Shown here: piece after piece, positions 1-11,760 of the stretch
Layout: each line of letters begins with the position of its first letter
How positions within the stretch are numbered: position 1 is the first letter of the stretch
Assembly (NCBI GenBank): GCA_023213395.1
Contig: CM041465.1
Span: 111,235,741-111,299,740, forward strand
Length of the DNA: 64,000 nucleotides
Direction of reading: 5' to 3'
Source: Cycas panzhihuaensis
Taxonomy: Eukaryota > Cycadophyta
Made by a program: the position numbers and the translations under genes
The notes under the pieces: generated by a model
What the model was told of the DNA's origin: nothing
The model's database searches: none
What the model saw: the letters and a program-made list of their open reading frames with translations, nothing else

Positions 1-2539
1 CTCCCACCAAGTGTGGCACCACGGTGGCCATTCCACTTCTCACATTCTGCCTTACTCACTCCAAGATCCACCTGGCTTGTGCCACCTCTGCCCGTGTGAT
101 GACCCGTCATTGTTTGGTTGACTTGCCACATCGTTTAAATCTTATTTTTTCTCTTCTGGACTCGTTTGTTATCTTCTTTGCCCTTGGGTAGGTGTCTCAG
201 CTTCCCATTAGCCTTTTTTATCATTGGTCCACATCCCAGGCTGGCTGTCTGGGCCAGATTTTACCTCCGGGTGAATACTACCATAAACTTTACAGTACAG
301 CCACAAATTTTGCGGTACCGTGGATTTTGCAGCAGGATGACTGTCCATGTTTGTTTTTTAAAAACTGCCGTGGTAATTTCGCATTTATTGTGAAACTGCC
401 ACATGTCTCGCGACTTAACTCACCACCAAATGCACCCTAATCACTCACTTTAGGGTTTGGGCTGGGTATTTAAGTCATCATTAACTCATTTTTATGATCT
501 TTTATTTATTTTTTGGATTGCTCTTTAAGGAAACTGGCCTATGCTCTGCTATTCTCTGTTGCTCTACTACTACTATAGGACCTGTGCCTCTCCTCCAGTG
601 CCCAGCTCTCCTTTGGTATGGCTAGGACATCTTCCCAGCCCTTCATACGCCTTGGAGAGGGCCCCTTCAGAGAGATCTCAGAGGATTCTTGCTCAGGCAA
701 CCATCAAGCGTTTTAAGTGCAGGTGTTTCCCTCTAACTCCATTAGCAGGGTTCCAAACCTGATATTCCACAGTTTCTGGGCTCATTTCTCAGCCCCCTTT
801 CGGTAGCCCTTAACTGAGGCAAGAGCCTCCCCTCCTCTTCTCAAGTATTCATTAATTTGGCCTACTTTCTTATTCAATTGATGCCCTATTTTCCTTGTCC
901 TCTTGCTTGGTTTTTTGGAGGTTGCTTTTTCCTTTGTTTTGGACTATTTTACTCCTGTTATTAGTGCCTCCTTGCCTGCATTTATTACTTAAGGTAGCGG
1001 CAAAGAGGGGTTGCATAGGGTTTGGGAGAGAGCTGGGTGGATTCTGTACCACCTTCCACGCTTCTCAAGTGGCTCTTAAGCCCCCAAACCTTCCCTCTTA
1101 CCCTGTGCTGTCCTTGGCACTCAAACAAGGGTTTGTTAGGCCTCCCTTAGCCACTGAAATTAGCACTGTCACATGTTGTAGCACTGGTTTGAGGGCTTGT
1201 GCTTTGATCTGGGCAACTCATGTAAGCCTCGACTACTTGCCCTTTTCCCAACTCCTTTCCCGGTAACCCAGTTTGCTCTTCATAGTACCCCGGCTTACTG
1301 TAGGTCCTCTTTGGCTCTTTTAAACTCTCTTTGCCATTATTTCTAGCCATCTTTCTCAACCTTACCCTCGCTGCCTCGTGGCTCTTGGGGGAGATTGGGG
1401 TTGTTCTTTGCGGGAGGTAGGCCACTCTATAAGGCTTACCGGTTACTTTCCATTTACTTTGGTTGTCTTTCTTTACATATTATCATCATTGTATTGATAC
1501 TAACATACACATATTTAAGTTTATATTCACTTTGCTTATACATATATTGTTATGATCTTTTTATTGTATGCTAGCACCCTTTCTCCGGAGAGGGGGAAAT
1601 TATCATTTACTTGCAGGTATTTGGAAAGCACAATGGATCCGGTCCTCTTTCTTCCTTTGTGGGTAAGTGCTTCTATTTATGCTTTACTTTCATACTTCAT
1701 TTGTTACTAGCACTTTGTCCCTTTCTTTCCGTTGTTTGGAACTTTAGTACTTTTCCCGGGGAAGGTAAGGGAGCCCCTCGTTCCAATCCGATGTGGCTCT
1801 TCACGCCCGCCGTGCCTTATGGAGTAGCTTTAGGTGCCTCTTGGGAGCACCACCATTATGACATGCTTCCGTTCTAGGTACATGCCCTCACTCCACTCTA
1901 TCACCTTTTCCTTTTGAGTTCTTTTACATAGTAGTAATTAGCTCATTAGAAACAAAAAGGAAATCAACTTTGCTTTGATTCATACTTTATTCGCTTTATC
2001 GCTTGCATTTTCTTTTGTCATAGGAAAAGATCTTAGGAAACCTTCCCTCTCACCTTTTCCCTCCTTTTTCCGTGCAAACTTCCCTTTCTCTATTATTTGT
2101 TTACTTGGTTAGTTTGTCTGTGCAAACCATAAGCCCCCTTTTGGGGTTATTCCCTTTATGTTCTTTCAGTTCTCTGCTTAGCTGGATAACTGAAGTGACC
2201 CTATCCGTAGGCCATCTACTTGCCTACCCTTTCTTGTTTCCCATCATCTTAGAGGAACTCCTAAAGGTTTCTCTCTTTCCCCTTCCAGCCATCCAAGGGT
2301 GGGAGGATCCTTCCCTTAGGTCAACCCAGGCTAATCCTACGCCTCCTCTCCTCTTGTTCGAAGCAAGGGGACCACTTTCTGGTAGCTACATTCCATTTGT
2401 AGGTCTCAAACTCACGCTCCAATACACGGGGCACCTTACATGATCTTTGCCCTACTTGTAGGTCTTTTTCTCAATTATACTATCGACTGCCCATACCATT
2501 CCTACTTAGTTAGGTAGCTATCCCGTAGACGCGCATCCA
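1..2539 (+). repeat. Putative 5' LTR (left-truncated by the window) of a Tat-type Ty3/gypsy element
   Basis: No convincing protein is seen here. The stretch lies directly before a primer-binding-site-like sequence and ends in CA at 2538-2539, as an LTR should. It has GC content unlike the AT-rich DNA further right, a TATA-like box near 467, and short open frames without family resemblance. Tat-lineage elements often have LTRs of several kb, so about 2.5 kb is plausible. The matching 3' LTR was not found, so the call rests on position and the PBS. The alternative is LTR plus 5' leader with the real LTR end further left. Confidence 0.45.
467..474 (+). promoter_or_regulatory. TATA-like box TATTTAAG in the putative LTR
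   Basis: A TATTTAAG sequence follows a GC-richer stretch and precedes an AT-rich one, as in a U3/R core promoter. It is oriented for transcription of the downstream gypsy genes. There is no independent evidence of a start site. Confidence 0.25.
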
Positions 2540-2540
2540 T

Positions 2541-2560
2541 TGGTGACCATACTAGGGACT
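2541..2560 (+). other. Primer binding site of the Tat-type element
   Basis: TGGTGACCATACTAGGGACT follows the CA that would end the LTR. The TGG(C/T)GAC...GGGGACT pattern is the kind of PBS used by Tat/Ogre-type elements with a non-Met tRNA (Arg-like). It differs from the TGGTATCAGAGC type used by the other elements in this window. The tRNA assignment is inferred. Confidence 0.45.
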
Positions 2561-2610
2561 ACGAGTAAGGGAGCTAGTTTCTGCTCTCTTCTATTGATTT
2601 TGCTTCCTTT

Positions 2611-3726
2611 TTGTGGTCCTTTTCCCACTTCGATCTCTTCATTGGGCATCCCCCAACACGTGTGCCTTTATTACCCTTTCCTTTTCCTAACATTGTTGGC
2701 CAACCTTGCATGCGACGCTTTTCTCATCGCTTGTGCAGTTTACCTCCATTGTTAGAAGACCCTGAGTATCGCCCTCTTCCTTTGTTAGATTCTGATTTGA
2801 CTATAGAGGGATACTCTTCTGACTGGGCCTACCACACCTCAACTTTAGAAACCTATGATTTCCCTTCCTCTATCCCGGGTTCCACCCAAGAGGGTGATGA
2901 CCCTCTTTACTACCCGAGTGACCAGCATCACCCACTTAACATCCATCCCTCTACCTATATGGTAGAAGGATCCATTCCTCTTGAGACTTACCACTCAAAT
3001 GGTGACTCTTATGAGGAGCGTCCCGAGGGATCTACTTCGTTCGAGGTCCCAACTACCTCTTACAAGTATGTAGGAACCCCTCCTGTCGATGTAGTTGAAG
3101 CTATTAACGAGTGTCACCATGCAGCATGTTTCCAACCGCATCCTGGGTGGTTTGAGGATGCTCTTTATGGAGGAGCCTCTTCTTCTTTCGCTCCTCCCCT
3201 GCGTGTTTCATCCTCATCTACTCTTCCTGTGACAACTAATCCCTTCGTGCCTATGCATGCATCCCATTCCTTCCCTATTCTGGTTGTAGGGGCATATGTG
3301 GTAGCTTCTGTTCCTTATCAAGGTCCTAGTGTTTCGGGATCTTTCCACGGTATGTCTTTCCCCCAGTTGAAGGTTAGCATACCCATCCCTAGCCAAGCTA
3401 ATATTCCATCCCCTAATGTGGCACATACCTTTCCTAGTAGGCCTGTCAGTCCTACTAACCTTTCGGCTATCAGTCATGTGGGACCCGCTCCCATACACCC
3501 TCAAAACCAACATGTTGGTGCTTCCTTTTATGTTCCCCTAGGGTATACTTCTCAACCTTGGGGGCAGGGTAGAGGAAGCCATCTCCCAGCTTATGGAGTG
3601 GATCCGCTACACCCATATGGGGTCGCCCCACCTATAGGTGGCCCATATGGGCAAAACCTGGTTCTGCATCTGTCTTTCCATCATCTAGCACAATTCCTTT
3701 TGTTGTTCCTTCACAAGGGAACCTGA
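2611..3726 (+). pseudogene. Pro/Ser-rich N-terminal gag region of the Tat-type element
   Basis: This is the longest open frame in the window (371 codons). The product is rich in Pro, Ser, Thr, His and Tyr, with an acidic stretch near residues 60-130 and a Gly/Pro/Tyr-rich C-terminal third. I see no recognised domain. It lies between the PBS and the gag capsid region, so it is most simply the N-terminal extension of gag. The first methionine may not be the true start, since the first residues resemble leader sequence. The frame stops at 3724-3726 and related gag sequence resumes in another frame, so this copy is broken. It could instead be a separate leader ORF. Confidence 0.5.
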
Positions 3727-3879
3727 CCCCTTTCTAAGGCACTTATCCTCAAGTCCCTTCCCAACAGGGGGCGTTTCTTCAAGGAGGGATGGGTGTGCCA
3801 CCTCTATCTGCTCCTTGCTCATTACCTACTATGTCATTCGTTGAACCTATGGGCTAGGCAAGGGCATGCCCCTTCATTG

Positions 3880-5050
3880 ACTATAGGTCAACACCCTTAT
3901 CCGTTAAGGCATTAAGAACCAATCTGCTGCCTCATCCTCTTGAAGTTCCTAGATTCGACAGAACTTCGTCACAAGACCCAGCAGAGCATGTGCATAGCTT
4001 TTCTATGGCATGCATCAATTACTGGGCTTATGACCACATTCTAATGAAATTATTCCCGTGATCCTTACAGGGTGACACCCTTAAGTGGTTTTACCATCTC
4101 CGTGCCCACTCCATTTATTCATTCCAGCAATTGGTAGACGAGCTCATCAACTACTTTGATGTAGCCCATCCATTCAAGAGCGGAATGAAATCCCTTTTGT
4201 CGCTCAAACAAGGTCACAATAAAATGAATCGTGACTTTGTGTGGTGATTTCATGACTTACTTCACTCCACTAAGGCAACATTGCTCGAGGAGTTGAAGCG
4301 AGATCTCTTCGTCAATGCACTTCATCCTGAAGTGCATGTGGAAGTTCTTAAAATGGGGACAACCACATACGACTCTGCGATCGTCAAGTGTTTGGTGTTG
4401 GAGGCTATTGAAGTCCAAGCTAGTCTCAAGAAACCTCTTAAGCCCTCACAGTGACGTGAGGCATCACCTTCAACCAAAGATACCAAACCTTCACAACCTA
4501 CCCGGTCTTCCTCTCATCCGACTGAGAGGACCTTAGACCCTCTCACATCAGCCATATATTCATTCGAGCATACGATAAAGGAGCTCAAGCTTCAAGCTCC
4601 TTCATCACCTACATCTAACAAATAAATCCAACAAATAACTTAAGCTCCCCTCCCTAAGAATGGAAATGCCCAGTCCTCTCAAGCGAGAAGGTCAGATCCT
4701 CCACTTGAGAAGAAGTGGTGCTCCATTCATGAGGAGTGCTTTCATGATGACTCGCGTTGTAGGGCCCAGCATCCTAGGGATGCCCCTCGACGTGACTCTT
4801 CCCCCAAATAGGCCTCAAGGCCTAATTTAGACCAACCAGTTCATAAGGATCCGTTCCCTAAACATGGGGAACGTGATCGCAACACCCAAACTAAGAATAA
4901 CTAGAATCGAGGAAGATCGCCTAATTCCCATCCTTCCCATGACAAAGGGAAGGGTACCTGGGATACATCCTCTTCCTCTCGTTCTCCTAGTCGTCGCATC
5001 CCATCACCTTCGCAGCCCCGGAATAAGAGGAAGAAGGTGATCTAGTTGCT
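3880..5050 (+). pseudogene. gag capsid and nucleocapsid-like region, Tat-type
   Basis: Translation across in-frame stops gives a retrotransposon gag domain (Retrotrans_gag type). A segment at about 3950-4260 reads DPAEHVHSF, then GDTLKWFYHL, then a Leu-rich stretch. At about 4720-4790 there is a Cys/His cluster (KKWCSIHEECFHDDSRC) that could be a zinc-binding motif, followed by an Arg/Ser/Lys-rich basic tail suited to RNA binding. Several stops interrupt it (for example near 4063, 4247, 4452 and 4810), so no functional Gag can be made. Gag forms the virus-like particle in living elements. Confidence 0.7.
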
Positions 5051-5229
5051 GGAGGTAACTCCTTCTTTTGTCCTTATGCGGTCTCAGGCTGCCAAGGGAG
5101 CAACAGGTGCTTCTTCATCTGCTCCTTCTGACCCTCCTCCAGAGAACCCTCCTCCAAAAATACCTCTCTTCCCCAAGGCCATTCTTGTGTACCTAGGTCA
5201 TTACAATTTTTGAAGAGTACTTACCTAGC

Positions 5230-5831
5230 CTACCGCAAAGGGTAAGCCCTTCTCCATTGTGGACGAGCTTCATACTATTGTCGCAGGAATGTCCTTGATG
5301 GACGTTTTGAGGAGTTGTCCCAAGCAGCGGGCCCTCCTCCTGGAAGCTTTAGGATCGAATGACACGTTTGTCCATGCTTTGGGCATTACCCAAAGTTGTG
5401 GACCCGTTATTTTATTTGATCCTAAAGACTTTCCTCCCGCCAGTGAAAGGGAATGTTAGTGGAACTTCCCATTTACTATCACTATCGATACATCTAATTG
5501 TATCCTTCGAAGGACTGTTGTTGACAATGGTTCTTCTGTGAATGCCATGCCCTTGCGTATGATGCAAGAGCTTGGTATTTCCACCTTGGAACCTATTTTG
5601 TGGTGATGCCAAGGTTATGACAGTAGCGAGAAGACCCCTTTAGGGTCTGTCGTGATTCCGCTCACCCTTGAGGACGAGACTGTTCTTGCTGATGTTGTAG
5701 TCCTCGATGTTGATGTCGACTACAACCTCCTTCTAGGTCATCCATGGCTTGACCAAATGGGAGCTGTGTGCTCGGCTCTTTGGGGACAACTTAAATTCAT
5801 CCATGATGGGCGGATGAGAGTGATTCCCTGA
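5230..5831 (+). pseudogene. Retropepsin-like protease region, Tat-type
   Basis: The aspartic protease that matures Gag-Pol. At about 5505-5600 the translation reads VDNGSSVNAMP, aligned with the usual D-(S/T)-G active site of plant gypsy proteases but with N in place of S/T, so the active site is altered. About 60 residues on, YNLLLGHPWLDQMGAV is the conserved C-terminal ILG/LLG-R/HPWL motif. A short frame at 5259-5459 covers the upstream linker. A stop follows at about 5829. Order and phase with gag and RT fit one decayed polyprotein. Confidence 0.7.
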
Positions 5832-6680
5832 GAACGCCCCCTCACCAAACAAACTCGCTCTACTAATTCGGCAAACTGAGGTCTTTCTACACATACCTCG
5901 GCTTGTTTTATTGGCATACCTAATCCATTTGAAGAGGATCCCACATCTTCTTCCCCTAGTCTCACGCAGTTTACCCCTATTAGTGTTGGGAGTTACGGGT
6001 ACCTTGCTTCGTTTAGTGATGATGAGTCACATGATGAGGACGAGGATTGTCTTCACCCCGTCTCTTTCCTCTGCACTAGTAGGTCACACCTGTCTCATTC
6101 TAGATCCCCGTCTAGAATCTCTTTCATTAGTGAGGCTAGCCACTCCTGTGTGTCACATGCCATCGCTCGTGTTGACCCACCCATCATCAATTCTTCTTCC
6201 TCATCACCCCCTGTAGGTGATGGCTTTGAGGAACTGCCTTTCGCTCCTTCTAAGGAGCCTCTTTTTTACTCTCCTTTAGAGTCTCACCAGGAAGTTGAGT
6301 AACCTAACAACCATCACAGTCCTATTGCTTCTACTCCCTCTAGTACTTCCTCTACCTAAAGTAAGGTCATCCATAGGGTGGATTACTTTGAGGATGATGA
6401 AGCCCTACTTGATCACCTAGCAAGCTTTGCGCCTAACTTACCTCCTAGCCACCACAGGCTTGGTCACCAAAAGATCCTCGCGATTGGATCCACATTTGTT
6501 GATCCAATCCTATCCCCTATTCCACCTCCTCCTGTTGACCTTGCCCCTCTCCACTTTGAGGAGGGCAATGCCATGTGCATGGGGGCAACACAAGATGTAG
6601 TCTTAGCCCCTGGCAAGGTCATTAAGGTCAGGTTGGAATGTTCTCCTGATGAGATAAGGGAGTACTCCCTTCTATTCTAG
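5832..6680 (+). pseudogene. Protease-RT linker, acidic Ser/Pro-rich
   Basis: The region between protease and RT, which in Tat elements is a long poorly conserved spacer. It encodes acidic Ser/Pro-rich sequence, including an open stretch at 6378-6680 beginning MDYFEDDEALLDHLASF. A Leu/Lys/Glu segment follows before a GIDPSIVTHNL motif near 6725-6760, which is typical just upstream of Tat RT. I assign no enzymatic function. Stops occur near 6301, 6357 and 6678. Confidence 0.5.
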
Positions 6681-7409
6681 GAGTTTTGAGACGTTTTCAC
6701 GTGAGATTATGCTAACATGAAGGGAATTGACCCCTCCATTGTTACTCATAACCTCACAACCATTCCTGGCACCCGCTTTGTGCGCTAGAAGCAGCGTCCC
6801 CTTCACCTAAAGCTCTCAGCTGCTATTAAGATGGAGGTTGAGAAGCTTCTGGATGCTGGGCTTATTACTTCCATTGATTATCCTAAATGGGTCTCTAATA
6901 TTGTCCCTGTTGCTAAAAAGAATGGGGCAATTTGTATATGTGATGATTTTCGTGACATCAACAATGCTTGTCCTAAGGACAACTTCCCACTCCCCTTTAT
7001 TGATCAAATTATTGATCGCACGGCTGGATTTGAAGTTATGTCTCTAATTGACGGCTTCTTTGGCTATAACCAAATTCAGATTTCTCCTGAAGACTACCAC
7101 AAGACGGCCTTCACTACACCTTGGGGTACCTTTGCCTACAAGGCAATGCCCTTTAGCCTTAAGAATGTAGGTGCTACTTACCAAAGAGCTATGCATTTCA
7201 TTTTCCACGACCTCATTGATAACACATTAGAGGTCTTTATGGATGATATGATGGGTCTCTCCCATGTCAGGGCCCATCATCCATCTGACTTGTGTGTCAT
7301 CTTCTCACGATGCCATAAGTATCACGTCAATCTAAATTTGCTCAAGTGCATGTTTACCATTACCTTGGGTAAGCTCCTTGGGTTCCTTGTGTCCAAACAA
7401 GGAATTTAG
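6681..7409 (+). pseudogene. Reverse transcriptase, Tat-lineage Ty3/gypsy
   Basis: The best-preserved part of this element: 192 open codons at 6831-7409, plus upstream sequence interrupted at 6678, 6703 and 6787. Conserved RT blocks appear in order. LLDAGLIT is followed by ISxxxWVSNIVPVAKKNG-type sequence, then NNACPKDNFPLPFIDQI, SLIDGFFGYNQI (first catalytic Asp), TAFTTPWGTFAYKAMPF and the VFMDDMM box, where both catalytic Asp residues remain. PKDNFPLP plus FAYKAMPF is characteristic of the Tat/Athila branch rather than chromoviruses. The frame ends in TAG at 7407-7409. Confidence 0.88.
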
Positions 7410-8000
7410 ATTGATCCTAACAAGGTTATGGAAATCCTTGACATGCCACCGCCTAGAACCCAACGATAGATTAAGTCATTTCTAGGAAGGCTTAGTTTTC
7501 TCAGGCGCTTCTTAGCAGGCTTCACTGTGAGCGCTAAACCCCTAACGAACCTATTGAAGAAGGGAGCTCCTATGCTTGTGCTCCTACGCTGGCGCCTCCT
7601 ATGCTAGCGCCTCCTCGATTCGATAGGCCCTTCGTCTTGTACACCTTGGCGATTAACGAATCCTTAGGTACTATGTTAGCTCAGGAGGATGACTCAGGAA
7701 CTGAGAGAGGTATATATTTCATCAGTCGTACTCTCATGGTTGCTGAGCTTAACTATTCTCCTACCGAGAAAGAGTGCCTCTCCTTGGTCCATACGACCAA
7801 GAGGTTCAGACACTACTTGCTTGGCAACACCACCAAGGTGATCATTCAATCCAATCCCTTATGATACTTGCTCACTCATTCAGATTTAACGGGTAAGGCT
7901 GGTCGGTGGGCCATCCTGCTTCAAGAATTTGACCTCCATATCATCTATCGGAAATCAAAGAAGAGAATGGTAGTGGCTGAGCAACTCACAGACGCCCCTA
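7410..8000 (+). pseudogene. RNase H region, Tat-type
   Basis: RNase H removes the RNA strand of the RNA-DNA hybrid during reverse transcription. The connection block just after RT (SFLGRLSFLRRFL type, about 7455-7520) is visible. The core then runs FDRPFVLYTLAINESLGTML, followed by YFISRTL, ELNYSPTEKECL and RHYLLGNTTKVII, and after one stop (7861-7863) by GRWAILLQEFDLHIIYRK. The first acidic position, normally Asp in LYLAVSD-type motifs, is not clearly kept. A short in-phase duplication of an Ala/Pro/Leu segment near 7570-7615 breaks the connection. Confidence 0.7.
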
Positions 8001-9274
8001 TCCCTAACACCTTTGGTGCCCCCATCGACGATTCTCTCCCTGATGAGTCTATCCTAACAATTCAGGGCATCTCTCCCCATCCACTCATCGACAATGAGTG
8101 GTATGGCGATATAGTGCAATATCTCACGCAGCAGCAATATCGCCCCAATGCTAGTAGTAAAGTTAGATCTTGCATCCAGACTTCTGCCAGGCAATACCTC
8201 CTCATGGATGAGGTATTGTATAAGAGGTCCTTCGATGGGATCCTCCTCCGCTGTGTCACTACTGACAAAGCTGACTAAGTACTCCGCAAATGCCACCATG
8301 GTATTTGTGGAGGTCACTTTGGGGGCCAGTCTATGGCTCAGAGGATCCTTTGCATGGGTTATTTTTGGCCGTCCCTTTTCAAGGACACTCATTCCTTTGC
8401 TCTGAGATGTCGGCGATGTCAAGAACATGCTAACATCTCCCATGTGCCTTCCGAGGCCCTACACCCTATTGTTTCACCATGACCTTTTGCTTAGTGGGGA
8501 CTAGACCTCATCGAGACTATCTCTCCACCTTCGTCGTCGCAGCACAAGTTTATCTTGACTGCCACAGAGTATTTCACTAAATGGGCAGAGGCCATCCCCT
8601 TGATCACTACTCCTGGTAAAATAATAGCCACGTTCATTTACCAGTATATCATTTATCATTTTGGGATTCTGAACGTCCTAATCACTGACAATGGAACCCC
8701 TTTCTGTAATAAGGAAATGGATGAGCTTTGTGAAAAGTTTAAAATTTCTCATAAAACTTCTTCTCCTTGCTACCCTCAAGCGAATGGCCAAGTAGAGTCT
8801 TTCAATAAGACTCTCATCAACATTCTCAAGAAAACCGTTGCTTAGTCCCAAAAGGATTGGCAACTGCAGCTGCCCTCTACTTTGTGGGCTTACCGCACTT
8901 CTATCCGTTCCACTATGGGAATGACCCCATTCTTCCTGGTCTATGGTACCGAGGTAGTACTCCCGTTGAAGGTGGAGATTCCTTCCTTGCGAGTCTCCCT
9001 TCGAGGTCTCATTGATGAGGAGTCGATCCATCAGGCTCGCCTTCTGGACCTCAAGGCTTTGGATGAGAGATGCTTAGCCACTTATCAGGCTAACCTGGCA
9101 TCCAAAGCTCGCTCACAAAGGATCTACGATAAATATCTCCATTCTCATTCTTTGTTTCCTAGGGACCACGTCCTCAAGCTCAAGTATCTCCATGATCGTT
9201 TGGCCAAGAGCTTGGGCTCTTTCATCATAGACCCTCTTATTAATACCTCCAAAAAAGGTACATTACTTCATTGA
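8001..9274 (+). pseudogene. Integrase, Tat-type Ty3/gypsy
   Basis: Integrase inserts the cDNA into the host chromosome. At about 8280-8440 the His/Cys zinc domain is complete (CHHGICGGHFG, then CRRCQ). The catalytic core keeps all three acidic residues: Asp in WGLDLIE (about 8495-8515), Asp in ITDNGTPF (about 8685) and Glu in NGQVESFNKT (about 8790). After a TAG at 8843-8845 (a Gln or Trp position), the C-terminal part continues at 8882-9274 with WAYRTSIRSTMGMTPFFLVYG. There are also stops at 8276 and 8479. A chromodomain is absent, as expected for Tat. Confidence 0.85.
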
Positions 9275-9521
9275 GCTTAGTGTATATTTTTTTATTTTTG
9301 GAGCTTCCATTACATTCTTTCTTTCATTATAAGCATATTTGGTAAGTAGAAATGCTACTGGATTTGCTCTAGACTTGTATTATAGTAATTTTCCATTAGA
9401 GTCATATTCTTAGAGTCATCTACCACAAGCTAAGGAAAGAAATCACTTAATGGATAAACTCTACTTTCATTAGGTGTGTTATCTTTCCACTCATTCTAGC
9501 TTATTTTCTTTTCTTTTAATA

Positions 9522-9550
9522 AAAAAATAGAAGGGGGGGGGGGGCGGAAG
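9522..9550 (+). other. Probable polypurine tract with G12 run
   Basis: A run of A followed by TAGAA and twelve G, then CGGAAG, lies about 250 bp after the integrase stop. Its position and purine content fit the plus-strand priming site before a 3' LTR. Poly-G this long is also unstable and could simply be expanded. The LTR start after it cannot be verified because the 5' LTR start lies outside the window. Confidence 0.4.
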
Positions 9551-10130
9551 TTAGAGGAATAAAGTTTTAGAGATAATCTAAAGAGTGTAGGAAATAGAAC
9601 TTAAGAATATCTTCCTTTGGCTTAAACCCCCTTTATCTCGCCTTTCTTCTTCTTTGAAATAAAAAGAAGCTCAAAGAAAATTGGTTTAGTTAAATATTAT
9701 CTCTCTCTTAGTAAAGAAAGAAACACCACCACCTAAAAAAAGTAAATACAAGAGAAACCCCTCCCCCCTAAAAAAAGGGTTAAAAGAAATTTTGTTTCCT
9801 TTTTCATTCACATCATACCACATCACATTAAACATAGGTGCATTAGTCCTTGTTTTATTGATTAGTCATAAGCTCAAATAATAGAAGGGATCACATGGTT
9901 ATGAGTTCTTGAACCCATGGGGTAATATTATGCCATTATCTAGGGTTTACTTGTTGCTTTTATGAAAATAAAATGCATATAGCTATATATAAATGTATAC
10001 TCTTTTCTTTTTAGCTTGTCGTAGGACCCCCTAAATTAAAACAATGATTCCTTCCACAAGCCTACACCCTTGTGTCTACCCTTAGTTTATCCTTTACTCC
10101 ATCATCTAGTACATGGTGTTCCATCGTATT
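9551..10130. other. Gene-free stretch, possibly the start of the 3' LTR
   Basis: AT-rich DNA with A-tracts and purine runs and no coding resemblance. If the tract before it is a polypurine tract, this would be the beginning of the Tat element's 3' LTR, cut by the chromovirus at 10131. I could not match it to any part of 1-2539, and the corresponding LTR start is not in the window. Confidence 0.25.
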
Positions 10131-10426
10131 TGTAATGAACCTGAATCAAAAGAGAGAAATCCAATTGGATATGGTAACACAAGAGCTAAAATTACATATA
10201 AGAGTATAAAAGCATCCATAATCATATGTATCAATGGGCCTCTTCGAGGGGACAACCTCTAATACATAAGATCGCAATACTTCCCAAAGATCCTCACTCC
10301 TACATTACATACATATATATAGGGCTATTAAGATTGCCCATCTCTTAGACTTATAAATATGGGATAATTACAAGAATAGAAATATAAGATTTGAGAAGAA
10401 GAGAGATAAGGGTTGGGTTCTTAACA
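10131..10426 (-). repeat. 3' LTR of the minus-strand chromovirus
   Basis: 296 bp, matching 31034-31374 along its length (for example the blocks ending GGGTTGGGTTCTTAACA). It is shorter because the right copy carries an expanded CA/TA microsatellite. Plus-strand ends are TGTAATGAAC and TTAACA. Confidence 0.9.
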
Positions 10427-10446
10427 AGTTCCCCCCCTTTTGAAAA
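10427..10446 (-). other. Polypurine tract of the chromovirus
   Basis: On the minus strand, TTTTCAAAAGGGGGGGAACT lies immediately before the LTR start TGTTAAGAAC. This is the expected place and composition for the plus-strand primer. Confidence 0.8.
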
Positions 10447-10449
10447 GCT

Positions 10450-11760
10450 TTTACCTCAAAGCTTGACTAGTCATGGATGCTTTTGAATAAATTACTCACT
10501 TTCCTAAGTTGAATTATCATGTGGCAATTACTTCCATTTGATGAGATACTCTTTGATGTGTCGAGAGTGCAAATTCCTAACCCTTTCCTCTAAAATTCAT
10601 TTAGGTATTAGTTGAAGCCTCCCTCCATTATCCAATATTGGTAATTATGTTTTTGCTTGTACTTGCTATTCAATTACCCTTTTAAGACAAGATACATAAA
10701 AAACATTATGGATTTTAGTTGTTATAGGTAACTCCAAGGCATAAGCCACTTTCCCCACCCATTTAAGGATTTTATAAGGCCCATAAAACCTTGGCTTCAA
10801 CTTGTGTTTACCCTCTCTTTTAAGTGAAGTTTGCTTGTATGGTTACAAGCATAAGTAAAACTAATCTCCTACTTAAAACTCTCGTTTACTTCTTCATTTA
10901 TCTGTTTATTGTTTCATTTGGTTCTGAGCCAAGTTAAGGTTTTCCTTTAATATCTTGAGTGTCTCTGTGGTTTGTTATAGATGCTTCTCCACTACTTGAA
11001 CTCTAGAATTCTCTATGGCATAGTTCTTAATAGATGGTGGTTCATACCCATATAATGCCTGGAAGGGAGTTGTTCTTGTTACCATATGGTAAGTAGTATT
11101 AGACCACCATTCTACCATGGGAAGCCAATGATGCCATTGATTTTGTTTATCTAATATGTAGCATTAGATATATCCTTCTAAACATTTGTTAACCACCTCC
11201 ATTTGTCCATTCATTTGTGGGTGGTATGTTGTGCTCATTATTATCTTGGTACCTAAAGCTTGGAAGAGTTCAGTCTAGAAAATGCTTGTGAACTTTAGGT
11301 CTCTATCACTAACAATCTTCTTAGGCATTCCATGGAGTTGATGTATCTCTTTTAAGAAAATTTCAACAATTTGTTTTGCGTTATAAGTGGACTAGATTCT
11401 ACAAAAATGAGTATACTTTGTTACTCTATCACTAACTACAAGGATGGAATCCCTCCCATATAATTTTGGTAATCATGTGATAAAGTCCATGGATATTTTC
11501 TTCCATCTTTGATTTGGTATAGAGAGTGGATGCAATAGACTAGGCATCTTGCTCATTTCACCCTTTTGTCATTGGCACACTTCACAAGCTACAAACCATC
11601 TTTTAATATCTTGCTTGAGCCCATTCCAATAGAAGGATTGCTTAATCCATTAGTAAGTCTTTAGGAATCCAAAATGGCTTACTATTGGAGAAGCATGTAT
11701 ATCATACAATATCTTCTCCTTAATCTTGGAATCAGGACTATGATATATTCTATTTTTGTA
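10450..11760 (-). pseudogene. Integrase with C-terminal chromodomain, chromovirus
   Basis: Minus-strand translation across stops shows the zinc domain (a His/His segment near 11690-11720, then CEVCQ near 11580). The catalytic core has Asp in SMDFIT, Asp in VSDRDLKF and Glu in GQMEVVNK, so all three catalytic acids are present. Downstream are ALYGYEPPS, a C-terminal segment with KLKPRFYGPYKI and HNVFYVSCLK, and a chromodomain remnant (EYLIKWK, then LPHDNST) at about 10470-10600. The chromodomain identifies the Chromovirus branch and is thought to direct insertion to modified chromatin. Many stops fall at Trp and Gln positions. It joins directly to RNase H on the right. Confidence 0.85.

Noticed and set aside
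895-1266. 123-codon plus-strand open frame and overlapping minus-strand frames in the first 2.5 kb
   Set aside because: No recognisable domain, composition follows local base content, overlapping frames on both strands, and the stretch is best explained as LTR.
10131-10426. The 300 bp repeat shared with 31034-31374 as a segmental duplication of host DNA
   Set aside because: It has PBS, polypurine tract and pol in the right order between the copies, so the repeats are LTRs.
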